In this document: positions 1 to 12,019 of the stretch, piece after piece
Layout of the letters: the number at the start of each line of letters is the position of its first letter
How positions within the stretch are numbered: the first letter of the stretch is position 1
Source: Triglochin maritima
Lineage: Eukaryota > Streptophyta > Magnoliopsida > Alismatales > Juncaginaceae
NCBI GenBank assembly: GCA_963682175.1
Contig: OY821786.1
Span: 31,737,501 to 31,801,500, forward strand
Reading direction: 5' to 3'
Length of the DNA stretch: 64,000 nt
The notes under the pieces: generated by a model
Seen by the model: only the letters and a program-made list of their open reading frames with translations
What the model was told of the DNA's origin: nothing
Database searches by the model: none
Made by a program: the position numbers and the translations under genes

Positions 1-485
1 AACCATACTCTCGATATTGCTACTGCAGGAGCATACTCGAGGCATGAAATGTAGAGAATGTTTTCTCTAACATATCATTATCAGTAATTGTTTCTCCACA
101 TAATTTGAGTTTGGATGTGATCCGAAACATTGCGGAATTATATTCGCTTACAGATTTAAAACCTTGTGATCTCAAATGCATGCATTCATAGCGAGCTTTT
201 GAGAGAATCACTTGTCTTTGGTGATCATACCTTTCTTTTAATTTTTTTCCATAGTTCTAATGATCTTTCACCGTTTAATATTTAGCTTTTAGGCTCTCAT
301 GACGGTGATGTCGGAGAAAAATCATTGGTTTGGCACGCTCCTGCGGGGAGGCCTTATTAGCTTCTTTGATTGTTTCTCCAAAATTATTTGTCGAGAGATG
401 AATCTCAACATCGAGGGTCCAAGGGAGATAAAAAAATTCCAGAAATATCAAGGGCAACAAAGTTAAGCTTGGTAAGGTTTGCCAT
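1..485 (-). pseudogene. Ty1/copia gag (UBN2-type) fragment, truncated by window edge
   Basis: Read on the minus strand from an ATG at 485, the translation follows the N-terminus of a plant copia capsid protein: a start resembling LTKLNFVALDISG, then DVEIHL, IKEANKASPQERAKPMIFLR, and further on KARYECMHLRSQGFKSVSEY and LCGETITDNDMLEKTFSTFH. These are the usual order and spacing of the UBN2 gag domain. The reading frame shifts and meets stops around 461-485 and 212-275, so this copy cannot make an intact protein. The rest of gag and all of pol, if present, lie beyond position 1. The family call rests on motif recognition; the lineage within copia is not resolved. Confidence 0.8.
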
Positions 486-634
486 GTAAGTAACTACAAT
501 ACCATGTATCGAGATGTGAACCACCGAAATAGACAAAAACAAGAATAAACTAGATCAAATATTTTCTCATGAAAAATTGAATATTATACCAATGTTAAAC
601 CATGACACAATATATGAAGCGAAGAAATGTGTAG

Positions 635-1784
635 TGTAACACCCTAAAAGTTTATTCTTACATTGCCTAACATGAAAATGTTAGTGTGTGATATAATAAC
701 ATGAATCCACTACCACAACACTTACCAACTTAAGTTTTGTGGCAAAAAAAATGAGTGTTGTGGGTCAACGGGCTCGTGGGTGACGGACCGGGACTCAGGC
801 TCAATGTTGACTCGAGGATGGGACGTTACAGATGGTATCAGAATCTGAACCACCTGGAATTGTGGGAATTAAGTGCTACACAAGAGGGTCGGAGTCACTT
901 CTAGAATCCCACAACGCCTCGTGACTGATTGGCTTGACCCTAACGAGGACATCATGTGTTCAAGTGGGGTAGGTTGTAACACCTCAAACAATAGTCCAAC
1001 ATTGCCAAACCTAAAAATGTTAGTGTGGAATATAAAGACATGAGTCCACTACCACAACACTTACCAACTTAAGTTTTGTGGAAAAATGTGGGTGTTGTGG
1101 GCCAGTAGGCTTGAGGGTGACGGATCGAGACCCAAGCTTGGTGCGAGCCCGAGGACAGGACGTTACAGGATGGTATCACAGCCTAAACTAACCGGGAACT
1201 AAGTGCTACACCTAGAGGGTGAGACCACTTCTAAAATCCCACAATGCCTCGTAACTGACTTGGCTTGACCCTGACGAGTACGTCAGGTGTTCAAGTAAGG
1301 TAGGTTGTAACACCTTAAAAGTTTAGTCTCACATTGTGTAACATGAAAATGTTAGTGTGAGATATAATGACATTGACTCACTACCACAAAACTTAGGTGA
1401 CGGACCGAGACCCAAGCTCGGTGCGGGCTTGGGTACGAGGCGTTATAGGATGGTATCAGAGCCTGAACCAGCCAGAATTGTGGGAAAAGTGCTACACCAA
1501 GAGGGTTGGAGTCACTTCTAGAATCTCACAACGCCTGGTGAGTGATTGGCTTGACCCTGAGGAGGACGTCATGTGTTCAAGTAGGGTAGGTTGTAACACC
1601 TCAAATAATAGTCCAACATTGTCAAACATAAAAATGTTAGTGTGGGATATAAAGACATGAGTTCACTACCACAATACTTACCAACTTAAGTTTTGTAGCA
1701 AAACGTGCGTGTTGTGGGCCAGTGAGCTCGTGCGTGACGGACCAGGATTCGGGCTCGACGAGGGCTCATGGACGGGACATCACA
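635..1784 (+). mobile_element. Tandem TRIM retrotransposon array: four LTRs and three internal domains
   Basis: Four direct copies of a TG...CA-type LTR start with TGTAACACC and end in GTTACA or a variant: 635-830, 975-1167, 1306-1447 and 1592-1784. Between them lie three internal domains of 138-144 bp (831-974, 1168-1305, 1448-1591). Each internal domain opens one or two bases after the LTR with a primer-binding site close to TGGTATCAGAGCC, complementary to the 3' end of initiator tRNA-Met. Each closes with a purine-rich tract (for example AGTGGGGTAGG) just before the next LTR. Tiny LTRs, PBS, polypurine tract and no coding capacity define a terminal-repeat retrotransposon in miniature. LTR3 lacks about 50 bp in its middle. 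No 5-bp TSD is visible: TGTAG flanks the left side and CTTAC the right. Confidence 0.9.
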
Positions 1785-2545
1785 CTTACTCTAGTCATCA
1801 ATAATCAAACAGAATTTCTCATGTATAATCGTATATGCTGAATTAAAATTGAGATTGAAAACAGAAATAAGAATGAGTGTATTTGAATTATAATACACAA
1901 GCTTCTAACAAGAATTGTATTCTTGTATTGATGCATGCGAGATATATGAGACTTACACAATATAATAGGAATAATACTCTAAATCAAATATTTCACATGC
2001 CTAACCAAATTAATAGTACACATGGTTGTTGAAAACTTGAAGTATTGCGAAGATCAATAGCTACGTTATGACACAACAGATTAGAGAATGGGAGGTTTCA
2101 TGCACGTTCTAGGTGAAACAAGAATTGATACTCTAGATTATGTGGATATTCATGCCGATACAACCAGAAAGACTTAATATCTAAACAAATCATATCATAT
2201 AAACATGCTACCGAGTTGTAATATAACGTAGTGCAATTATGTGTTGCTACAATCAACATGACATCTATGTATGGATGAATACAAGAAAGACACGTTATGT
2301 ATGTCACCTGATAATCAAAACATAGATTTGTTACCTTGAGCATTGAGTGACACCAAACGTTTTAACTGGTAGTTGTAGAACCTTCGTGTTGCTAACGTGT
2401 TGTAAAATACACAAACAAGCCAAAGTGAAAAAGATTGGGTGGGGGAGATGTATTTTCTTTGTTTACAAATGTGTGTAATAACCTCCTATATATAAGGTGA
2501 GAAGGTAGTAGGAGTTACAACCAAATACAATAAATGAAATTATAC

Positions 2546-2585
<40 letters not shown>

Positions 2586-2990
2586 TCTACTTAAATGGTA
2601 TGAGTTACAAAACGCCATTAGGATTTGAATTTTATAACAATATGTACAAGATTTAAACTTGTCCCTAGAAACTTCAACAACCCACCAACCAAAATATTAT
2701 AAATAAAATATTAATTGGGCCAAATGCCCCCCCCCCCTCCTTTTTTGGATCTCTCTCCATTTTTGTTTTGGGTATACTTCCAAACACTAAATTTGAACAT
2801 CAAGTTGTCACAGGAGCATATTTCCCGTGATCTTTTCCTAGCAACCATAAATGGTGGTCTGAGGTGGTCCAATTTTAGTTGTTTTAGCTGGTGTTTAAAC
2901 CAAATATAACAATTTTGTGAGATTTTCACCTTAATCCCAACGGTTTTATCCTAATTTGTCTTATTCTTTGTAATGTTCATTGACAAAAAA
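1785..2990. other. Intergenic DNA, no gene recognised
   Basis: AT-rich sequence with short chance open frames only. It holds a (TAA)n microsatellite at 2546-2584 and an 11-base C run at 2727-2737. I see no conserved domain or repeat end here. Confidence 0.6.
2546..2584. repeat. (TAA)n microsatellite
   Basis: About twelve uninterrupted TAA units in AT-rich intergenic DNA. Confidence 0.95.
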
Positions 2991-2999
2991 TTGACCACC

Positions 3000-5169
3000 G
3001 GTCATCCCTTGGGTCGTCCGATCCAAAGCTTTAGAAACCAAGAATTACCATTGTTCCCTTGTTCAGATGACTAGTTTCTTGTTAGGTTGTCCTATGTTGT
3101 CCTGCCAGAACCAATTCAGACGACCTGGATAAGCTTAGGTCGTCCAAGTTCTGATGTCTATTGGATCAACGTTTTGCTTTCTACTCTAATCACATCCAAT
3201 CTTTTTTCAACGACTATGGGACTTAGAGAGCGTATACATTTGATTTCGTTACTCACTTGAGCATCAATTATCAAGTGTTTTCATAAGTATTCAAGTGCGA
3301 CGACATCACGTTTCAAGTTATATATTCTATCTCAAACACCACCACTCAAAGCCTAAATCTCACACAAGTATTCCTAGTTTTAAACCCAAATCAAGTGTGC
3401 CAAGTTAGAGTTTGATTCTAGAGTTGTGCTTCAACTTCAAATCATTGCTTAAGAGTTGTAATCAGCTTCAAGTGAAGTTGTCTCTCGAGTTGTGAGATTC
3501 ACAAGCTTGAGTTGCAAAGGCTTGTCCTTGACCTGGAACAGAGATTGGATAATGGAATACACAAGTGACGCTTAAGGGTTGAGCATGACTCGTGGAAAGG
3601 ACTAGGACGTGTGGCGTGCCAAACCTCTACACATCCGATGTTCATGTGGTTTTCGATTTTTTCTTTCTAGTTTTTTTTGTGCGTGATTGCTTTCATTTAG
3701 CTTCTGCATTTGAATGAATCGCACAATTTTAGAAGTTGAAATGTGATTCATTAAAAGTGGATTAGGTTTATTCACCGCCCTCTAGACACTAGACCTCATA
3801 TTAGACTTCATTAGACCTTAATTTGTAGGTCATTAATCCTAATAATTGGTATCAGAGCATAAGTGCTCGATTTATCTACCTAACCATAGTTAAGCATGAC
3901 GGGTAGTAAATCCACTTCTTTTGCATTAGAAACATCATGTTCAACTAGACCACCTCTATTTGATGAGAATCGGTTTTAGATCATAGAGATGCAAAATGAA
4001 AACATATTTGAAAATCAATGAGTTTTGATATGCGATCATTTATTATCACTCCATACAAACTTCTCAAGTATGATTTAATTGAATGGAGTAAGGAAGACAT
4101 GAGACAAGCAAATTTGAATGCCAGGTTTATGGATGTATTTTATTATGCACTTGATTTTGAAACTTTTGATCAAATTATTGCTTGTGAAAGTGTATATCAA
4201 ATTTGGTATCAACTTCAAGAAATATTTTAAGAAAAAGTTAAAGAAGATGAGCTTCAAAGTGAAGATACCTTGAAATGCAAAATCTCAAGTCAACTCGATG
4301 GTCATGACACTCACTCTTCATGGGACGAAAGAACCTCAACTTCAAGTTGTGAACTCAAGGAGGAAGTCTACTTATGTTTAATGGAAAGAGATGAGGAAGA
4401 CGAAAGTGAGGTATCCTCTACTCTAAAAGATGATTCACTTTCATATAATGACCTTCAATATGCATTCCATGAGATAGTTAAAAACTGAGAGCAAATTTGT
4501 CATAAGAATAAGCTAGCTAGGAAAGCAAATCATGGTCTACAATGTCTAAATGAATCAACCTTGCATGATAAGAATGTTTGTTAGCCATTATAGACACGCG
4601 TCTAAAACTCTTGTCTGAAAGATGAGAACAAATGCTTTCATGCTAAGGTCACATCCTTAGAAGCTAACACATCTCATGCTTTTGATGGCCATATGCTTGA
4701 AAAAGAAAAGAACTTTCTTTTAAACTTGTTGCATCATATCTCGAAAGCAAGAAACTATTGAATGCCTTGACTAGCATGCATGATGAGTTTATTGCATTAG
4801 AGAACTTTGTTCTTAAAATGAATGAAAAGCATCTATCATTGAAAATCATGCATGCGTAAATGAATCTCTAGTGCATAATAATAATGAACTTGTTTCTAAA
4901 CATTCCTTAATGACATACATAAGTTCATAAATGGGAAGAAATTGATTAATAATATGTTCGATGTAGACAAATTCGACAATCATTACATCATTTAGGATAT
5001 AATGCTTCATATTTTAAAAGCCATGTTGTTCATGATCATGTAAAAATAGGAAGCTTCATGTTGCCATGAAGAGAACCACAAGTGCTAGGGTACCTAAGTC
5101 CACTTGGGTGTGGGTGCAAAGACTAACATGAATGGACCCAAGAAAAAATGGGTACCATAATTGACACTT
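3000..5169 (+). mobile_element. SIRE/Maximus-like copia remnant, 5' part (LTR, PBS, gag remnant)
   Basis: An LTR-like region with CGTCC/GGTCGTCC motifs (about 3000-3150) and a body at about 3198-3645 is repeated at 14075-14435. A primer-binding site TGGTATCAGAGC at about 3848-3859 matches initiator tRNA-Met. A gag remnant follows: a start near 3897 reading MTGSKSTSFALE, then 4018-4230 with a capsid-like segment (YALDFETFDQIIACESVYQI), an acidic serine-rich linker at 4270-4488 ending in SYNDLQYAFHEI, and a tail near 5080-5160 reading like the GPKKxWVP motif that follows the zinc knuckle in this lineage. Frames are broken repeatedly. No protease, integrase or reverse transcriptase is present. 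The element is cut at 5169 by a CACTA insertion and resumes at 13980. Confidence 0.7.
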
Positions 5170-5470
5170 CACTACTGTAGAAAAGGGCATATACGTCGGA
5201 TATAAGGTTCCCTAGACTCGACGTCTATGTATACGCCGTATATACATAGACTTCAGTCGCTTAACGGCCGACATCTATACTTCGCAAATAGACATCAGCT
5301 TTTATATATGACTGACGTCTATGCCTACTGAATAGACGTCGACCATCCCCCCCCCCCCCCCCACGTCTATTGTCTAGGTATAGACGTTGGTCTTCTCTAA
5401 TAGCCGACGTTTGTTTCTTTTCTGAAACAAATAGGCGTCGACTAAGCAAAACAACCGACGTCTATTCCCA
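5170..5470. repeat. CACTA subterminal repeat array, left end
   Basis: Short motifs GACGTCTAT and ATAGACGTC recur in both orientations at roughly 20-40 base intervals. The array is interrupted by a 16-base C run at 5347-5362. In CACTA elements such arrays are bound by the TNPA-type protein; here that role is inferred. Confidence 0.75.
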
Positions 5471-5780
5471 AACATGGACAAAAAAATAGCAATCATAGAT
5501 ACACCTGCATAGTAAACACATTCAACCTGCACAAGAAAAACATTCACCCTTCACAAATACACCTTCATCCACAAATACACACAAGCATACATACACAAAC
5601 ACAATCATTCAACACACTTGGCATTCATACACAAACACTTGACATTCATTCCAAAAATGAGGCGATTATATCAAGCATAACATTGTAATACAAGTAAACT
5701 TGTTAAATAAATTACATAAAAAATGTTAGTGATATGAGAACCTCTTAGTTCGTTAATATGTTTCTGATAAAATAGCGAGC

Positions 5781-8647
5781 TCATCGGTCACGAGTATCAT
5801 CGAGCTCCTGTTGCGAGTACGGATCACTAATCTTTGAGAAGACCTATAAAAATAGAAGTAAAAAATATTAATATCTAAATAATGAAACTATAATTATACA
5901 ACTGAATAACGATTTATATTACCTCGGATAGGGCTACGTCTTGAGTTGCAAATTGGAGGATTTCCTCCATGTATCTCATCACGTAGTAACCACATTCCGT
6001 ATTTCCAGTCTGCTTGCGGTACTACTACAAATATATAAATTCGCTAAATATATGTTCCATTACTTAACTTAATTAACAAAAATGGGAGAAAGAACTTACT
6101 CTCATTCCATGTCACGTTACTCCTGCTTTTGAGGTTGTTCTCCTGTGACCTAACACTTTGTAAACCTTCATTGTCCTGAGTAGCACAAGTTATTGAACAT
6201 GAATTCAATAATACTAATAAAAATGTACGGATTAACAATACGATGATTTAATCGAACTTACATTAAAACAAGTTTCTTCATGGATTGTCTTGGTTTATTC
6301 GACCCCAAAGGATCAAACCAATATGCTGAATTAGTCTCGGGGCATATAACAACAAGCATCCAATGAGCGATGTTTATGTACATAATTAGAAGTTTATTAC
6401 GAAATAAAATTCCACTTACTTTGAATTAACAAATTTACCTCTCATGATAAGGGAGCACATAATATTTTTTGCCTTGATTTTTCATGAGAGTCCTAAGCTC
6501 ACCCGATTTATCCTCATTCCCGGATATATAGGTAGATAGACTAACAAATCCAAATAGTTGATCGTCAGGAAAGACTGACCTTCTGATGTCATAAAGGTGT
6601 CTACAAGAGTAAAAATTACATTATGTTATAATTAGGATAAATTACTCAATACATTTCAACATATACAGAAGAAAACACTTACTTCACTTGCACGTCGATA
6701 ATCATTATGCACACTTGATCCATCGCCAAGAACTGCATAACATCATCTTTGACGACGTATCAAGCCATAGGCAACCCTTCAACCTCCTCCAAGTCCCAGG
6801 TAGTTAAGGATTGTAATTCCCTAGATACCATATAATGATATAACATTTTGCAGAAACTTGGTAGCAAATTAATGTTGATCGGAGGTTGGTTATTTGACCA
6901 TTTGCTCCGGGGGCTTGACAACTTACAAATATACATACAACTGTTAAAAATACAATTATTAACAAAATTGAAATTTACATTCTTTCAAAATTAAAGTATA
7001 CCTTATGTGTGCCATTTAGCTCTAATAATGACTAGTCCACCCCCACGAACCCACCGATAGCATCGCCGAGGGTAACAACCTCTTCTTCCGGAATTGGCAC
7101 GAGAGCACCAGCATCTAATCACATCCCCACTGCAACCTTCACTTCTCCCTCTTCCACCTCTGTAAAGTGGTGTCTGGAGATGTTATAAGCTTTATCGTAT
7201 CCCACCAATCTTCAATCAGGGTCTTTGACAAAAAGAGCACATGTAGACCCATCCTCAAACTTTCCAAACGAGGGACCACCTATGAGGGCCAACTCTCGGG
7301 AATGAGCCACGAAATCAGATTGTCGGTCGGGGTTGACCACTCGCTGCACCGGAGGAGTGGTCTCCAGGGAAGAAATGGTCCTACGTGTGTAGGAGAAGTA
7401 GGTAAATCGCGATCCAATCTCACCATAACAAGTTGCAATTTATTTTGCAAATATGCAATTTGTTGCTCGCATTTGGTATGAGTTGTCGACGAAGTTGACC
7501 ATTGAGTCTTTCCATAATATTGTCATAGTCCAACCCTACTCCCTACCCCTCGTACACGATCGGGATGTTCGTCATTTCCCAAGGCTTCGCGTAGAATGTC
7601 ATTCCGGCCATCAGAAGCAAATTCACCTTGGCATTCTCTCAACTTCAGAGAGTCCTAAAGTTTCACGAAAAATGTTACCAACAATTGAAAAATATAAAAT
7701 TACTGAATGTGATTTAATAACATATACAAGTGATACAACTTACTATTTTCGAGCCAATCGCTTGCGACTCATCTGTGACGTACTCCCCTCTGGAGTTTAC
7801 CCTCACTCTCTTTCAAGAATCACAACGAGCTACGGGAGAAGGAGGACACAAGTTGCTTTCTTGCTCCTCACTCATACCGGAGTCAATTGCCTGTTGTTTC
7901 TTCAGGGTAATTTTTTCAGCCATCATTTGTGCTTCTAACTTTTGGTACCCCGCTCGAGACATACGATGCGTATACTTGTTAAAAGATCTAATCTTTTGGT
8001 TTTTGCTTGGATGGCCTAAAACCAATTTTATTAGATTCTCATTTAAAACAATAACTTAATAAGTTCATATTCTAAATTAAACTGAGTTACCTCAAACTCT
8101 GGGCTATCTCTTGATTTTCTGAATTGCTCCCATTGATTCAGAGTGATAAAGTTATACATATCGCATGGATTTCTATCTTGGTAGTCTTCGAATATGTACT
8201 TGTTGGTTAAATTTGTTTTGAAGTCTCACCAACGAACCGACATGTATGTCATCCACTTTTTCTTCAACTTGTTAGTGGATTGGAACTCAAAAGTTGCCTA
8301 CAACACGTTAGCAACTTTATACATCTCAAAAGTTTGACTAAAACTAAAGAATTTTATAATGGACTCATTACTTGCACGTCATCCCATATTTTTCCCTTCA
8401 ACTTCTCATCAACATCGGCCCAACTCGACAAACAAATGTCAACTTTGGCCCTCGTTAGGCTACCCAGATAACTTTTCCAGTTATCAAACAGCATGCCTAT
8501 CAGCTCAAGACGGTCATCAAACTGGATTGGAACTCTACCATCTCTATTTCTTCTCCCCACGAATTCTTTCATGAGGCAAGGACCTCGTGAACTGTAAATC
8601 TCTGAGCCTTCAGACTCTGGTGGAGTGAGTTTATTTTTCGGACTCAT
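5781..8647 (-). pseudogene. CACTA second gene: Transposase_24-like protein with Ulp1-type cysteine protease end (degenerate)
   Basis: From an ATG at 8647 the minus strand reads MSPKNKLTPPESEGSEIYSS followed by RGPCLMKEFVGRRNRDGRVP and DICLSSWADVDEKLKGKIW, the pattern of the plant En/Spm Transposase_24 region. A later segment (8025-7813) reads YTHRMSRAGYQKLEAQMMAE. At 6620-5930 the product becomes a C48 (Ulp1-like) peptidase: a histidine in NIAHWMLVVICPE (about 6365), an aspartate in YWFDPLG (about 6310) and a cysteine in QTGNTECGYYVMRYM (about 5990), so the His-Asp-Gln-Cys set is still visible. A last short exon (5842-5781) ends SDPYSQQELDDTRDR. Several frame breaks and putative introns separate the blocks. 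Ulp1-like domains are common in plant CACTA and Mutator elements; their role in transposition is unknown. Confidence 0.75.
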
Positions 8648-8736
8648 GATACTATAAAAGGTAAACTCAAGACTTAACAAGTAAAATCAAGACATTAAAT
8701 AAGTTATTATAATGTATTACAAGAAATTTTGCACCT

Positions 8737-11700
8737 TTACGATTTTTTTCTTAATGGATTTTCAATCCATATACCTTCACCGTGGTCATATCTAAACATA
8801 CAAGTCTCAACATTTATTTCCTCGTCTACTGAGTTCAACTCAGGTGTTTGCTTAGAGAAAGGTGGTGTCTCTTCATACTCGATAAGACTATCATCTGATA
8901 CAATTCTTTTCTTCCCTTCTAAAATTACTGGTCATTTCTTATCACATGGATCAGCCACATAGAAGACTTGTTTCGCTTGAGAAGCGAGAATAAAATGTTC
9001 TCCTTGATATTCTTCTTTTGAAAATCAATTAAAATGAACCCCAAGTCATCCACTTGAACTCTACTTTTATTATCAGCCAACTTGCATCTAAATACATGTA
9101 CTTTTAATTTAACAAAGTCTAGATCTCATATGTCTTCAATTACACCGTAATAGGACATGTTGGCATATACAAGATTCTTGTCTTTAGAACTAAACACATT
9201 CAAAGACTCTGCTGTTAAGGTGACGCCACTGTTCTGAACAACACTTTTGGAATCTACATAGACTGTGTAGAATGAATATCCATTGATATCATAGCCACTG
9301 TAACTTATAACAGAAGAATGCGGACCGTAGGCCAACCACTGTATTGTCTCAGAAACATCACGCTTGTAAGGCACATTTTTGAACGAAGAGATCAAATTCT
9401 TATTGTGACAATTTATTACTTGTTGATCACTCCATAAAGGATTTCTTTCCTTTATAAGCTTCATGTGTTCATTTAGGTAAGGTTGAACTTCATTAGAATT
9501 GCACACACATAAAAATATGTTGTCATTAAGTACTCGTCATTTGGATTTAACATTTTCATCTCACGTGTCCCTTTACCATCGGAATGTTCATCATGACGAT
9601 TCTTCGGAAGTCCAACACTTTTAGTGTTTGTTAGGTATCCAGTGCAAAACTTGATAACCTCCTCGGCTATGTATCCTTCAATAATACTAGCAACTGACCT
9701 TTGACGATTTATACAATAACCATTCAACACTTTCATATAACGCTCGAAAGGATACATCCACCTTAAAAAAACTGGTCCATGCAATTTAACTTCTCTAACC
9801 AAATGAATAACTAGATGAATTATAATGTCGAAAAAAGCATGTGGGAAGAACATCTCAACCTGACATAATGTAACCACAATTTCATTCTGCAACTTATCTA
9901 ACTGCACGAGATCGACCACTTTACTGCAAATTTTGTTGAAAAGGGAACACAACTTTATTATTGCATGTCTAACATCTTTCGATAATATGGATCTCAGTGC
10001 TACAGGTAACAACTGCTGTATTAGAGTGTGACAATCGTGATACTTATCCCCACAAGTTTCAAATTCTTCATAACAACAAGACTACTGATATTTGAAGAAT
10101 AACTTTGTGGAACCCTTAGATCGTGCAAACACTGACAAAGAATCTTTTTCTCCTTTCTACACAATGTATAACTAGTTGGATGTAAGTAATTTTGGTCTCC
10201 TTTCTTCTCTTATACCAACATTGCTCGTATACGAAGGTCAACAAGATCAAGTCTAGCATTATATCCATATTTTGATTTACCAGGTATGTTCAACAGAGTG
10301 CCAACAAGACTATCACAAACGTTTTTCCTCTATGTGCATGACAGCAATACAATGTCTAACTTCTAAAGTTTTCCAGTAAGGGAGATCAAAAAATATGATT
10401 TTTTCCCCCAAAGACTTTTGTCATTTGCTCGTCTGTATGGTTTTCAAATTCACATTCAACGTTCATTACACATTCATACACCTTTTCGATGCTAATTTCA
10501 ACTGGCAGATTTTGAAACTCATGTTTTCCGTTAAATGCCTTCTTCAACCTACGATAAAGATGAGAGTTCGGAAAAAATCTCCGATGACCAAGATAGACTG
10601 TCTTAGACCATTAACTAGTTGCAAGGAGCATGTCGCTACGCAAATTGGACAAACGTTATGACATTTGACCAAATATCAAGACAGATTACCATAAACTGGA
10701 AAGTCATTAATCGTGCAAAATATCATTGCCTGCATTACAAATGATTGTTGATGATAAGCATAAAAAATGGCTCTCCGTCATCCCACAATATCTTTAGGTC
10801 ATCAATTAAGGGTCTTAAATACACATTTATGTCGTTTCCAGGATGCTTCGTACCAGAAATCATTAAAGACAATATAATATTTTTGCATTTCATGCATAAC
10901 CACGGGGGCAGATTGTTAATTACAAGCAGAACAAACCAAGAACTCTGGATGCAACTCAAACTACCGAAATGATTCATTCTGTCCGTACAGTCCAAGTCGT
11001 ACATTCCTGGATTTTTCACCAAACACAGAAAAGTCGTAATCTATTTTTTCTATTGAGGTGAATCTACAGGATGACGTAACAACTGATCATTTGATTTCTC
11101 ACGATCAACATGTCATGTCATGTCATGTTTTTGGAATCCTCCTTACCCACAGATAAACGTTTAAGCTTTGGTATTATCGGAAGAAACCACAAAATCTTAG
11201 CAGGAGGTCCTTTGATTTTCATCTCATCAGCCTCTACATTGTGGTTTGGTTCATTGTGTTTCATTTTGTATTGTGAAACAATACACCTGGGACAAGAATG
11301 TAAGTTTTCAAACTCACCCCTATACAGTATACAATCGTTCGGGAATGCATGTATCTTCCTATATTCTATTCCCATAGGACACAACACATTATTAGCATCA
11401 TAAGTTCTATCTGGCAGATCATTATCATCTGGAAGCATCTCTCTCAATAGCTTCAACAATGATGTGAAACTGACATCAGTCCAACAATTTCATGCTTTTA
11501 AATTGTACAACTTCAACACCACTGACAATTTAGTGAATTTGGTGCAACCCTTATACAATGGCTTCTCATTGTCACTCAACAAACTACCAAGTAAATTGGG
11601 GTTGGACGAAAACTTTTCAGCCATATCCTGAACCATTTCCTCTAAGTGATCTCCAACACTAACATTGTCTCCGTCATTTTAGAATAGCTAAATAATTCAT

Positions 11701-11931
11701 TTTTGCCGTGCCATATCCACCGTCTGTAACTTGGGTTGAAACCTTTCTCAAACAAATGATCTTTTATTTTCCGAAAAGTCAGCACTGACATATTATGACA
11801 CTTATTGCACAGACAATACACCATGTCTTTGTCATTCATTTTTAATGCTTTTTGGCAACCTCTAAGAACATATTCACTCCGTTCTCATACTCATCACTCA
11901 ATCAGTTTGAAAGAATCCACTCTCGATCCAT
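8737..11931 (-). pseudogene. TNPD/TNP2-type CACTA transposase (degenerate)
   Basis: The minus strand starts MDREWILSN at 11931 and runs through a zinc-binding transposase-associated domain (CLCNKCHN and HGKNELF, 11839-11642). It continues with the TNP2 core (KLLREMLPDDNDLPDRTYDA, IHAFPNDCILYRGEFENL, 11459-11118) and NNLPPWLCMKCKNIILSL with KHPGNDINVYLRPLIDDL (11022-10735). Next comes DUF4218 (LPVALRSILSKDVRHAIIKL, GPVFLRWMYPFERYMKVLNG, 10012-9473), then DUF4216 (NSGVTLTAESLN, ANMSYYGVIEDI, 9506-9126) and a tail FYVADPCDKK...MFRYDHGEGIWIENP to a stop at 8737-8739. Domain order is that of intact plant TNP2 proteins. There are in-frame stops from the tenth codon on, and several shifts, so it is a pseudogene. 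Confidence 0.9.
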
Positions 11932-12019
11932 TTCAATCTAAACATTAAGAAAAATGATAGTTATTATTAAAGAAAATAAATAAAATTTCAATTTAAAAGA
12001 AGATGTTCGTAGATGAGAA

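Noticed and set aside
1397..1660. 87-residue open frame
   Set aside because: It runs across LTR3, an internal domain and LTR4 of the tandem TRIM; it follows the repeat and not a gene.
2711..2929. Overlapping open frames on both strands with runs of proline or glycine
   Set aside because: Caused by the C homopolymer; no domain or codon signal.
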